64,000 nt of DNA from Lachnospiraceae bacterium (GTDB taxonomy: Bacteria; Bacillota; Clostridia; Lachnospirales; Lachnospiraceae), in NCBI GenBank assembly GCA_021442455.1, contig JABUSY010000035.1:22064-86063 (forward strand), written 5' to 3'. The notes beneath the pieces are model-generated. The model was not told where the DNA came from and did not search any database. It saw only the letters and a program-made list of their open reading frames with translations. The position numbers and the translations under genes are program-made. Positions 1 to 11,328 of this stretch are shown piece after piece. Positions within the stretch are counted from its first letter, which is position 1, and each line of letters opens with the position of its first letter.

Positions 1-3000
1 AGGACTCCTGGACAGCTTGCTTAACGTTGTTGATATTGCCTTCCAGATTAATAACAACTTGGCTCACATCCAGTTTTCGGAGATAATCATTTAATTTATT
101 GACTCAATTTCTATTAGTAAAAACTTCTAAATTGAGCATGATATATTCAGTCAATTAAAAAACGAATTTCTGACAAAATAAATAGCAGAGATGTTCATCC
201 ATTCTAGGATTGCATCCAGTTTTTACTATCAGAGCATAATGCTATCCCGTTTTTTTGAAATTCAAAAACTCCCAAACAGGTGTAATAATAATATCCAGTT
301 TTTTCTATGTCAAATATTTTAGATTGTATCCTGACATTGGTATCAGTTCTTTTAACAGTGTAACCGTGCTGCTTTCTGTGATTGACCTTGATATAGGTTC
401 ACTGCTCAATGTTCGTTTTAAAATATCTTCCAGCTTTTGACATAGCCTTTTTCAACAGCTATCATAATCTTTTACCTTTCCTGGCGTTATCTTTCGTTAG
501 AATAAGAATGATAGAGAGTTGTACCAAAATAAATTCCGTTTTTTATGCTCGGAGAAGAATTTCTTTTTGCGCAGCTTATCAGTTACTATAAAATACACCA
601 AGATCAAATCAGGATAGTTAACGTTACCATTCGGTGGATATATTTTTTTTGGACATTCCTTCCAATCTTTTCCTTCAGTTGAAACAGATCTCATAATTTA
701 TTTATGTTTATGTGCAATATTGTCAGCTACTTTGATAGATTCATAGCTTTTGCGTATTTTTGGTAGCTGATATATTTATTCGGCGTCACAACCTTCCACT
801 ACAACTTTTTCTCTGTCCCTTTGCTCACAGTACACATATATAATCAATGAGATTCCTCATAAAGCACTAAAATTCAGATACACCTTGGCTCAGGCATTTG
901 CATAACTCTTTATCTATTACTGTCACTTTATCAACAAGATAAGATAAATAGTGTCTAACTGACAAGCCTCAGAGAGAAAACATATCTCAGATATCTATAA
1001 TTAAAATGCTTTAAACCTTCCGTTTAACACAAAGACTAATATTAATCCTCTACACTATATTCATCAACCTTTTGGATTTTATCAAAACTTTTCTTTATAT
1101 TTCAGAAAAATGCTTATCCAGATCGCATCAGATACCTTTTCCCCATGATAATCCCTATTTTTTTAAAAACCTATGCACTTTTTACAGAGCGAATCGTCAC
1201 CATAGCATATTCATGCACAATAGCCTAATGGTCTATATCGTCACACTTCAGATATCCACAACCTTCCATAGGAATTCACACGAAGCTCCTCCTGAAACTT
1301 ACTCACGATGCGTTTCATAGATCTTTTACGTCAATGATTTTTGGGTAATTCAGAGAAATAAGCTTATTCAAAAGGCTAGTTTTTTTCACTACCAGGACAA
1401 AAAATACAACTGCATCTTTTTTCTCTTGAATATATAATTTCAAAAAATGAAAAAGCCATTAACATCAACGTGGCAATCAGAAGAACAATCGACATTCCAA
1501 GGAAAATTCCTATATCCATCGCAAGCTGTTCATAAGTTTCAGTCAAATGACATTAAACACCACTGTAGTTACGCTCAACGTTGATCACATGACAATCATC
1601 GTAACAAAAATGTTTTTTCCCTTTCTTCGCATCCTTGTAGAGGCTTTCAATTGAAAAATACGTTTTGTCAAAATTTGAAACTTACAGAATTTAACATTCA
1701 TGCATTGGTCATCATGTTTATTGTAACGCTTATTTCGATCATGGCATTAATCTCATTGTCATTTGTACCTTTGCTTTTATAGATGGATGCCGCATTCTTT
1801 CCTGTAAATTAATTTTTAAAAACATCGATATATATCCGTATGTCAAGCCTTGTCATTTTTCTGATAATCTAATTTCCTCGATTTTCAGTATGACAGTGAG
1901 CAACAGTATTACCAGATCCGTTCAGAGCCTTGCTCAATAATTTCATTTTCCTTCCAAACCTGTATTCTCTTATATAGTATTGAAATAAACTTCTTCTCTA
2001 AATCGATATTTTTCAATACTATCGCATCTGTACATCCGAATAAGCTTTATTTTTCCCTGATGAACTATGAGGTCTATTGTTACAGAATTTGAGCAACCTC
2101 AAAACAATGCCCCCAATATCCTTATTAGCATGGGGAAAAATATGTTTTTATTTTATTTCTAACTAACATCAGACGCTCAATCATAGAAAACAATAAACAT
2201 ATTAACAGTGCAAAGAAAATTTTAATGACAAGTATGTTCAAATCAAAGAAATCGTTTTCCATCATCGTATCTATAGATAATCAGCTTTTTCACTTTCAGA
2301 AACCAGGCTACGTATGGCTTTCAAAAGTTCCGTTATCAGCAACACCTGAGAAACAACATAACAAGTCTATGAAAATTTATCAACCGCATTCCCTGTCACC
2401 GACATCGCGCGGTTGATCAGAATCCTCCTACAGAGACACAGCTTTGTATATTTTCACGACTACGTCTATCTTACTACTGCTGCGTATATCAGTACATATT
2501 CTTCTCCTGTGAATACTTGAGTTTCAGCCATTTTATTAGCCTTTTATTTTAGAAAACAGCTTAATTAAGGAACACCCCCACTATAGATCCTCTTCTTTAC
2601 TTTTTCCATCATCCTCCACTAAACGCTACGCAGGTAAGACTCATATTTCGCTTCATGTTATCCATATTTGCCTCTTTGCGAAGATGTTTTCAATTCCTTT
2701 CTTACTGTTAATCTTCATATTCGTTACGATAGCAGAAAAGCTAAAAGATATTGCTTCGAATACAAATCAACTGTTTCTGCACTTATTTTTTCTTTATTAA
2801 ATAATCTCAATCCGCACTTCCGAAGCAAACGATTTAATTGGTGACTCGATAATATTAAAACAAAAAATACACTCCAAAATATACTGAAACTGATGCTACC
2901 GAATGTACAATATAACAATTTGCACTGTTTCAAAATTGATGCGATTTATTCAATAGTCATTCAAATTATTGGAACAAATGAACTAATTTTATCCTCTTTA

Positions 3001-4369
3001 ATATTTAAAGTACGAGCTATCCTAGAGTTGATATCTGTTCAGAGCAGTCTTCATAGAAGACCGTTACTGAATTTTTTGAAAATAGTTTTTCCAGAAGTTT
3101 TTAGCCAACTTTTTCCTGACTTCACATAAGACATCGTTCATTACAAGTTTTTCCATCCCTTATTTCATTCACTCATATGAAAATGACCAGCTTCTCTATC
3201 CCTTTGCTTATTTGAAAAACCTAAATCTATTCCACATGTTCTACTTTTTCTTCAATTTTCATTCTCTGTAATAAAGAAATGTCAATAAGCTTCTGGCAAA
3301 CTATTGTAACTGCAAAAAACTAAGCACAATATCTAGATATTATAAATAAGAAGGGCTTCTACAGTCAATTACGATAATGTTTGTAAAACTACTACTATGA
3401 TATTCTGTGACAGTTTATTTTTATCTGAAAAAGGATGCGAATATACATAAAAGTGTAAGCATTGATGTAGTTTCCATGCACCGTCAAAAGGAAGAACGGC
3501 TAATACGGCTATCAACAAGTCAAAGATTGACAATGATACGTTTTATATTGGCTACTGCAAGAATTTTCTTGTTTTTTTACCTAATAACTGTTAGCAACAT
3601 AATGAACAAAATCTTAAAAATTGATTTCCTGAAAGAATATCATCTGAGACTAAAAATAATCTTTTACACTAAAAATAGCAAAAAGATAAAAGCAACGAAA
3701 AATACAATACTTATTTGAAAAAATTTCTTACTATAATCATCTAGCAAAGCTACAGGATAGACTTCACTAAATACCAACTCTAGGCATACTTTTGTATTAT
3801 TAACCTTTAATCTTAGGCAAAAAACAACCAATAACACATCAAATACTATAAAATCTTTCCAGCAATTTTTTCACTGCCTCTCTGCCAAATATAAACCCTA
3901 TAGATATGAGTACTGTTATTATTGGGATACAGTATTTCATACAGAACTTCCTTAATAGATACGCTTGTACGCTTACACCAATATGTTAATTTTGTTGTGA
4001 ATGTCCTTCTAAGATATCCGGATAACAACATCCCATTAAAAAAACAATGCTTACCAGAAAATTTTTAATATTATGGCATAAGATAAGAAGAAACATACTT
4101 TTATACTTAAAAGCAAATCGATAAAATTACAGATTACATATTTGCTATGATACTAATATTAGTAGTTGCAGATTTCTGTACACTTCGTTTTATAGAATGA
4201 AACTCATTTAAGGTAAGAGTCTGCTAGTGCTTTTCTTTTATTTTTTATGTCTTCTTCCGTGTCAATAGCTTTTCTGTCTTCCACGCTGATTAATGCCATC
4301 ACCTTTATAGGATGTAAAAACTGCGCTTTCTAGCTGTAATGTCCTCTCAGATTTCTAACTTTTTTCTAT

Positions 4370-5452
4370 TTATTCTTCCAAAACTTTTTTCACTGGTATA
4401 GAAGTCTCAAGAGCCTTCATGCTTAGAGAAATTTTTTTATCCTCACTGTTGAGATCCATAACTTTCGCCTCAATGATCTGCCCTATATAGAGAATATCAG
4501 AAGGTTTTTCCACATGATCTCTAGAAATTTGGGAAACATGAAGTAATGCATCCATGCCAGGCTCCAACTCAACAAACGCACCGAAATTAGTCATACGCGC
4601 TATTTTCCCTTGTACAATATTACCAACCGCATACTTATCATTAGCATATACCCAGGGATTCTCATCTTCAAACTTTAGGCTTAGGGAAATTTTATTTCCG
4701 TTGATATCTTTAATTAGAACTCTGATCGGTTCGCCAATCTTCAACACTTTTTTGGGGGTATCCACACGTCCCCAGGACATCTCTGAAATATGTAGTAAAC
4801 CGTCTGCACCACCCAGATCAATAAAAGCACCAAAATCTGTTATATTTTTAACAGTTCCTTCTACAACGTCGCCTGGCTGAATGCGTGCAAACAACTCTTC
4901 CTGAAGCTTCGCTTTTTTAGCTATAATCAGCTGCTTTCTGTCTCCGATGATTCTTCTTCTTTTCGGATTAAATTCAATAATCACGAATTCAATTTCCTGA
5001 TTCTCATATTTACTCAGATCCTTTTCATATATATCTGAAACTAGACTGGCCGGGATAAAAATCCTTGTCTCTTCCACAACCACACTGAGTCCTCCATTGA
5101 ATATTTGTGCTACTTTTGCTTTCAGAACCTCATGATTTTCGAAAGCCTTATCTAGTCTCTTATTTCCCTTTTCTGCCGCTAGCCTCTTATATGTTAAAAG
5201 TACCTGCCCATCTCCGTCATTCACCTTTAAAATTTTTACTTCCATCTTCTCACCAATTTTCGCTACAGTAGTCAAATCAATGGAAGAATCATTGGAATAC
5301 TCATTTTTGGTTAAGATACCATCGGTCTTATAACCGATATTGAGAATAATCTGATCCTCTTTTATATCAATGACCGTGCCCTCAACTATTTCTCCATTTT
5401 TGATTGTCTTAAGTGATTCATCTAGCATTTCTTCAAAACTTAATTCTGACAT
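4370..5452 (-). CDS. rpsA: 30S ribosomal protein S1 (multi-S1-domain protein)
   Basis: Repeated S1 domains (GDVVEGTVKNITDFGAFIDLGGADGLLHISEMSWGRV; GNIVQGKIARMTNFGAFVELEPGMDALLHVSQIS). Start placed at MSELSFEEML (5452) behind the GGAGG RBS; the track ORF extends to 5470. Confidence 0.95.
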   Translation of the reverse strand: MSELSFEEMLDESLKTIKNGEIVEGTVIDIKEDQIILNIGYKTDGILTKNEYSNDSSIDLTTVAKIGEKMEVKILKVNDGDGQVLLTYKRLAAEKGNKRLDKAFENHEVLKAKVAQIFNGGLSVVVEETRIFIPASLVSDIYEKDLSKYENQEIEFVIIEFNPKRRRIIGDRKQLIIAKKAKLQEELFARIQPGDVVEGTVKNITDFGAFIDLGGADGLLHISEMSWGRVDTPKKVLKIGEPIRVLIKDINGNKISLSLKFEDENPWVYANDKYAVGNIVQGKIARMTNFGAFVELEPGMDALLHVSQISRDHVEKPSDILYIGQIIEAKVMDLNSEDKKISLSMKALETSIPVKKVLEE

Positions 5453-5499
5453 GTGTTTGAACCTCCTCATTTGTTTTGTTTGGGGTAGAAGGCCCCTGC

Positions 5500-6150
5500 T
5501 ATAATACCTACGTAACGAAATGGTTGGAAAGGCTTAAGATCCAAATCAATGAGTGTCTCAATAATAAGTATTCTTACATTTTTTACAAATATTGTACAAC
5601 TTCTGTATATTAAAACTATATTGGTCACAAATGACAATCATAGCATATACTTTTCACGCAATCTGCCGCGCTTCTAAGGCCCTTTCTTCACGTATTACAG
5701 ATTGTATTGATAACTTTACTATTATAACCCTTTTTAGGGAAAATTGCAACTAAACCTTTTAATTTGCTGTAATGGAATGTCCTCTAATCTACAAAAATTT
5801 AAATCTCAGTTTTGTACACAACAGCGGATATTTCCATAATTTTTTACCTGTGCACTTTTTCCTCCCCCCTATTTTTCGATCTTGTCCTGCATTCTTCTGT
5901 CACTCCATAGAAACAGATGTCAAATCATTCCTTACTCTAAGAGTATGCAATTTCTCTTCCGAATGGATAACTTTACACTATCTTTGATGTCAAGATTCCT
6001 GACGACTTGTTCATTGTACAGGATCGGCTCATATAGGTATAAACCTAGCTTTTACATTTCTAAATTTTTTGATAAAACGATTTTACAGTTCCATTTGATC
6101 CAAAAATAGAAGTCAACATTTTTTACCATTGTCACTACCATATTGTCTCT
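5500..6150 (-). pseudogene. ispH: Decayed 4-hydroxy-3-methylbut-2-enyl diphosphate reductase (IspH/LytB) remnant
   Basis: Hand translation of the minus strand gives three IspH blocks in order: 6141-6091 MVVTMVKNVDFYFWIKW (cf. MEVxxAKTAGFCFGVKR), 6051-5986 KLGLYLYEPILYNEQVVRNLDI (cf. GPIIHNEQVVxxLE), 5915-5869 FYGVTEEC/MQDKIEK (cf. SHGVTEECQDKIEK, with a frameshift). Lies between cmk and rpsA, the usual ispH position in Clostridia. Confidence 0.85.
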
Positions 6151-6166
6151 CATCTTTATTTCAAAT

Positions 6167-6838
6167 TTAATTTAATTTTACCTGTCTGTGAAGTCTTAAA
6201 ATTTCATTTACAATTTCTTCGACTATCATATTTGAAGAATCTAGATAAATTGCGTCTTTCGCTCGGCAAAGTGGCGACATTTCACGATACATATCCTGAG
6301 CATCTCTTTTCTCTATATCTGCTTTAATCTCTGCCAGGTTCACTGGCACTCCTTTGGCTTGCAGTTCCAGAAAACGGCGCTTAGCCCTGATTTCAATATT
6401 AGCTGTCAGATATATTTTCAACGGTGCTTCAGGAAGGACTGTCGTCCCTATGTCCCGTCCATCCATAACTATATTCTGTATCCTTCCTATCTTCTGCTGC
6501 AGATGCATCAGTTTCCGTCGTACCTCTGGGTATACACTAATTTTAGAAGCTAGCATTCCTGCCTTTTCTGTTCGCATTTGTTCAGTCACTTTTTCCCCAT
6601 TTAGATAAATCTGCTGGCAGCCCTCTATATGGTGAATCGTGATCTCGGCTCCTTTACATACTCTAGTAATTTCTTCTTCTGAATCTAAATTTATGTTGCA
6701 ACTTTCCAAATACAATCCCATAGCTCGGTACATGGCTCCGCTATCAATATAGACATATTGAAGGTGTCTGGCTACTTCTTTCGCGATTGTGCTCTTTCCG
6801 GCACTAGCCGGACCGTCAATTACGATCTGAAAATTCAT
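6167..6838 (-). CDS. cmk: (d)CMP kinase
   Basis: MNFQIVIDGPASAGKSTIAKEVARHLQYVYIDSGAMYRA and MDGRDIGTTVLPEAPLKIYLTA, typical cytidylate kinase motifs. Confidence 0.95.
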   Translation of the reverse strand: MNFQIVIDGPASAGKSTIAKEVARHLQYVYIDSGAMYRAMGLYLESCNINLDSEEEITRVCKGAEITIHHIEGCQQIYLNGEKVTEQMRTEKAGMLASKISVYPEVRRKLMHLQQKIGRIQNIVMDGRDIGTTVLPEAPLKIYLTANIEIRAKRRFLELQAKGVPVNLAEIKADIEKRDAQDMYREMSPLCRAKDAIYLDSSNMIVEEIVNEILRLHRQVKLN

Positions 6839-8913
6839 ATAACTCCTTTCCCGTCGATGAATTCTTCAACCGTATGAATTATGAACCAGCAAATCTTCAG
6901 ACAACATAGCATCAAAAACAAAAATTCTGTATATTGTTTAGAGTTCATCAACGATAAATTTAATTTCCTTGATGACAACGCCGCTCTAAGTAATCCCTGT
7001 GCTTCCTGATAATCTGTCAGAGCTGCGATTGATCAAAAAATCTCTATCTTATCTTCTTCCTTCATATTTTCATGAATAAGATACTTTCCCCAAATTGTTT
7101 CAGCTTCAACATCACTGATACAAACCTGAAAAGAAACAAAGATAAAATCATATATTTGAATCGACAATCCTGCATATCCTCATTTTTGACTTAAATATTT
7201 AGTTATTACTCTGTCAACGCTAGCTTCAAGTCTATGCAAGCAGCCAGTTATTTCCCCTTTAGAATAGATGTTGAGATAAAAGTTGTTCAACAGGTGAAAA
7301 AACTTGCCGTTTCTGAAATAATCGAACAGTAGTTTCCTAAACTCTTTAAAACTTTTTTCTTGCTATCGCTGATTATTAGGACAATATCTGTTCAAAAAGT
7401 CACCATGCAGCAGGATGACAAACTCATCTTTGCTTACAAAAAATATCAATACAGACTTAATTGTCTTCACAATGTAACTCCACACTTTCGCAAATTGATA
7501 AACATCCACTATACAAACCCGTCAATCGATAAAAAACTTTTTGTTGCCCGTTTAAAAAACTGTACAGAAACACTCAACTCTGAATCTTCACCACATAAAT
7601 CGTCTCCACTTTCAGAATAGTCTTTATCTCCAAATTAAACGTTTCTTTGTGTACATTCTTTTGAGAAAATTCAGCTTATTCATCTTTCTCAACAACGATC
7701 AAATTTAAAATAACTTGTCATAGCTCATCTGCATAAGCAATAAGATCGTTATAGATCTTTATCCCCTATCTCACAACTTAGTCTTTCCATTGTCATAAAA
7801 ACAGCTTGGCCTATAGTGATAAGAAATATAATCCTGCTAGCTATTTCTGCTCTTTACTCATCTTGCTGAACTATCTTATTTATGCTGTTTTAATTCAATT
7901 ATTGCTCTGTATCATCAGTTTCTTTCTTATCATGATGTAGTGATACAAAAAAATGTAGCAATAAAAATACTTTGCATATTTATAACAGTCTTTTCCTTTT
8001 TCTTCGCATCCACATACATTCACATAAGTTCTATTTATCTCTTTAGATTGATATATCTAGAAACATATTGCATATATACCCAACTGTTTTTTTCTTAAGT
8101 AAACATTTTTTATATTTAATATTGATTCTCATATCTTCATGCGCCCATTGACTGTTCTTTTCATTACTAGTCGTTAGCATGTTAAAATATCTATACTTAT
8201 TATATCTTATACCAAGTTAAATCTCTACCGACACCAATTATCAGAACCAATGAGACTTCTTATTTGGTGAAAGTTATGAGTATTCTCTGGTTATTAACCA
8301 TAGCACTTTCATACTCTTCGATCAGCATTTTGTTTAGACGTATCTTTCTTTTTTTCTTAACGCGATGAACATAAACACAATCTAACACAAAGCAAAAATC
8401 TTCATTGCTCAGAAAAACTAAGATCATCTGATACAAGAAACAAGAACTTTGAATTAATTTGGTTGTGACAACTGTAACTGTACTTATGAGCGTTTCCTTC
8501 GTTGTTTTACTTAACCTTGATCATTCCGTCCACTATAACAAGTATTGTTTTCGCCAATCTATTGAAAAGTATTTTGTATTTGATACAGACAACTTGTAGC
8601 AACACTATTCTATAAACAACCACGCCTGTTCACAGATTCCTTACAATCAATAGCTTCGACGCAGTATAATAGTGGAATAAAGATTTCACTCAATATTCTA
8701 TAAGTTAATTAAAGAAGCTAGTTTTTAGAACAGTTCTTCAGTGTTATTTGTCACAATGTTCTGATAATGTTGGCACCAAACAGGATATTTTAACTTCGAT
8801 GCTTTTAGGTATCACCACTACGATTAATACAGTTTAATTCTACAATCTCATTACTATATAATAGTGTTAAGAAAAGGTATCACTAGTTTTGCTAACCGCC
8901 CTTTCTTAATCAT

Positions 8914-11328
8914 TTATCTCATAACAAAATTAACAATTTTACCAGAAACATAGATCTCTTTTACCACATTTCCTGTTAGATGCTCTGCTATCGCATTTCG
9001 CCCTTGTGCCAGGGCATCATCTTTACTGATATTATTTTCAATGGAAATGACAGCTTTTGTCTTTCCGTTAATCTGTACAGGAATTCTTACTGTATCATCT
9101 TTCATGATTTCTTCACTATATTTCGGCCATTTTTCATGAAAGACAGTCTCTGTATTTCCGTACTGTTCCCAAATCTCTTCTGCTACATGAGGCACAAAAG
9201 GAGCCAATAGCTTCGTAAATATTTCAATCGTTCCCCGGTCGATGCCTTTCGTCTTTTTTGACAGGTTAATCAACTTATTATTATACTTCATAAATGTTGA
9301 TATAACTGTATTCAAGCTAAATTTTTCCATACGACAAGTGATATCATGTATCAAATGATGTCTTATTTTGATCATTTCCGAAGTAGGCAGAACATTGACA
9401 TCCTTGCTGTCCATAGCCAGCTTCCAAAAACGTTTTATGAACCTACTAACTCCATCAATTCCTCGCTCATTCCATTCCACATCAACTTCCGGCGGGCCTA
9501 TAAACAATTCATACATACGAAGGGAATCGCATCCGTAATCTCTCACGAGATCATCCGGTGAAACCATATTTCCTGTAGTTTTACTCATTTTAATATCATT
9601 TTCTCCGGTAATCATGCCCTGATTAAACAGCCTCTGAAAGGGTTCATCAAAGTCTATGACTCCGATATCGTATAGAAACTTTGTATAGAATCTAGAATAA
9701 AGCAGATGCAGCACTGCATGCTCTACACCACCAATATACATATCAACCGGAAGGTACTGATTCACTTTTTTTCTGGATACAAATTCTACATCGTTATGAT
9801 TGTCCACATAACGCAAAAAATACCATGAAGATCCTGCCCACTGAGGCATAGTATTGGTCTCTCGCTTAGCTTCGGAACTGCAGATCGGGCATTTGCACTT
9901 CACCCATTCATCTATGTTGGCTATAGGAGACTCGCCTGTTTCTGTCGGATGATAGTTTTCTATCTTTGGAAGTATCAAAGGAAGCTCTTCCTCTGGTACC
10001 GAAACGTTTCCACAATGAGGGCAATGAATAATTGGAATTGGTTCACCCCAATAACGCTGTCGAGAAAATACCCAATCACGAAGCTTGTAATTAACCATTT
10101 TCCTTCCAAAGCCCCTTTTTTCAATTATCATCGGAGCCTCTTGCTTCAAAACGGATAATTTTTTTCCATTCCATTCACCTGAATTGATCATAATGCCGGA
10201 TACATCGGTATAAGCTTTCGTCATGCTCTCATTTTTTTCCCCGTCCTCAGCGATAACTGGTATGATCGGCAAATTGAATTTCTTTGCAAATTCAAAATCA
10301 CGGTCGTCATGTGCAGGCACACACATAATTACTCCGGTTCCATGGTCCGCAAGAACGTAATCTGACAACCAAATTGGTATCTCCTTTTGATTCAGTGGAT
10401 GAATAGCATAATTCCCGGTAAATACACCTGTCTTTTTCTTGGCCTGCAAGCGGTCTACGTTAGATTTCATCGATACGTCTAAAATATATTTTTCAACAGC
10501 TTCTCTGTTCTCCTTTGTTGCCAGCTTCGCCGCAAGCGTATGCTCCGGAGAAATTACAAGGAAAGTAACGCCATAAAGAGTTTCCACTCGTGTAGTGTAG
10601 ACAGTAATTCTTTCATTTTTCCCCTTAATCAGAAAATCTATCTCCATACCATAGGATTTTCCAATCCAGTCTTTCTGCATCTTTTTAACCTTTTCCGGCC
10701 AGTCTAGTTTATCCAGATCACCAAGAAGGCGATCAGCATATTTGGTTATTTTCAACATCCACTGACGCAGGTTCTTTTTGGTCACCTCCGCTCCACAACG
10801 CTCGCATCTTCCGTGTACAATTTCCTCATTGGCCAGCCCTGTCTTGCAAGAAGGACACCAATTAATGGGAAATTCTTTTTCATAGGCAAGGCCCTTTCTA
10901 AACATTTGTATAAAAATCCACTGCGTCCATTTATAAAATTGTGGATCACTCGTATTCACTTCCATATTCCAGTCATAAAGAGCTCCTATATCGTTGATCT
11001 GGCGTTTAATATTCGCTATATTTTCAGAGGTAGATTTCACCGGATGGACGCCCATCTTAATGGCATAATTCTCAGCTGGCAATCCGAAAGCATCCCAACC
11101 CATTGGATGAATCACATAATGCCCCTGCATCAGCTTGTAACGACTCCACACATCAGAAATCACATAGCCTCTCCAGTGACCTACATGAAGACCATTGCTT
11201 GAAGGGTATGGAAACATATCCAGACAATAATATTTTTGTTTTTTTTCGTCATATACATTAATTGGTTTTTTCTTCCAATTTTCACGCCACTTTTTTTCAA
11301 TCGCTTTGTGATTAAATGGTATTGTCAT
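8914..11328 (-). CDS. leuS: Leucyl-tRNA synthetase
   Basis: 804 aa; HIGH-type motif PYPSSNGLHVGHWRGY, KMSKTTGN (KMSKS-like), LeuRS editing domain and GVEHAVLHLLYSRF. Confidence 0.98.
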   Translation of the reverse strand: MTIPFNHKAIEKKWRENWKKKPINVYDEKKQKYYCLDMFPYPSSNGLHVGHWRGYVISDVWSRYKLMQGHYVIHPMGWDAFGLPAENYAIKMGVHPVKSTSENIANIKRQINDIGALYDWNMEVNTSDPQFYKWTQWIFIQMFRKGLAYEKEFPINWCPSCKTGLANEEIVHGRCERCGAEVTKKNLRQWMLKITKYADRLLGDLDKLDWPEKVKKMQKDWIGKSYGMEIDFLIKGKNERITVYTTRVETLYGVTFLVISPEHTLAAKLATKENREAVEKYILDVSMKSNVDRLQAKKKTGVFTGNYAIHPLNQKEIPIWLSDYVLADHGTGVIMCVPAHDDRDFEFAKKFNLPIIPVIAEDGEKNESMTKAYTDVSGIMINSGEWNGKKLSVLKQEAPMIIEKRGFGRKMVNYKLRDWVFSRQRYWGEPIPIIHCPHCGNVSVPEEELPLILPKIENYHPTETGESPIANIDEWVKCKCPICSSEAKRETNTMPQWAGSSWYFLRYVDNHNDVEFVSRKKVNQYLPVDMYIGGVEHAVLHLLYSRFYTKFLYDIGVIDFDEPFQRLFNQGMITGENDIKMSKTTGNMVSPDDLVRDYGCDSLRMYELFIGPPEVDVEWNERGIDGVSRFIKRFWKLAMDSKDVNVLPTSEMIKIRHHLIHDITCRMEKFSLNTVISTFMKYNNKLINLSKKTKGIDRGTIEIFTKLLAPFVPHVAEEIWEQYGNTETVFHEKWPKYSEEIMKDDTVRIPVQINGKTKAVISIENNISKDDALAQGRNAIAEHLTGNVVKEIYVSGKIVNFVMR

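Noticed and set aside
3407-3718. 103-aa plus-strand ORF as a novel small protein
   Set aside because: Low-complexity K/I/L-rich translation of AT-rich DNA, no RBS or domain, located in a decayed region.
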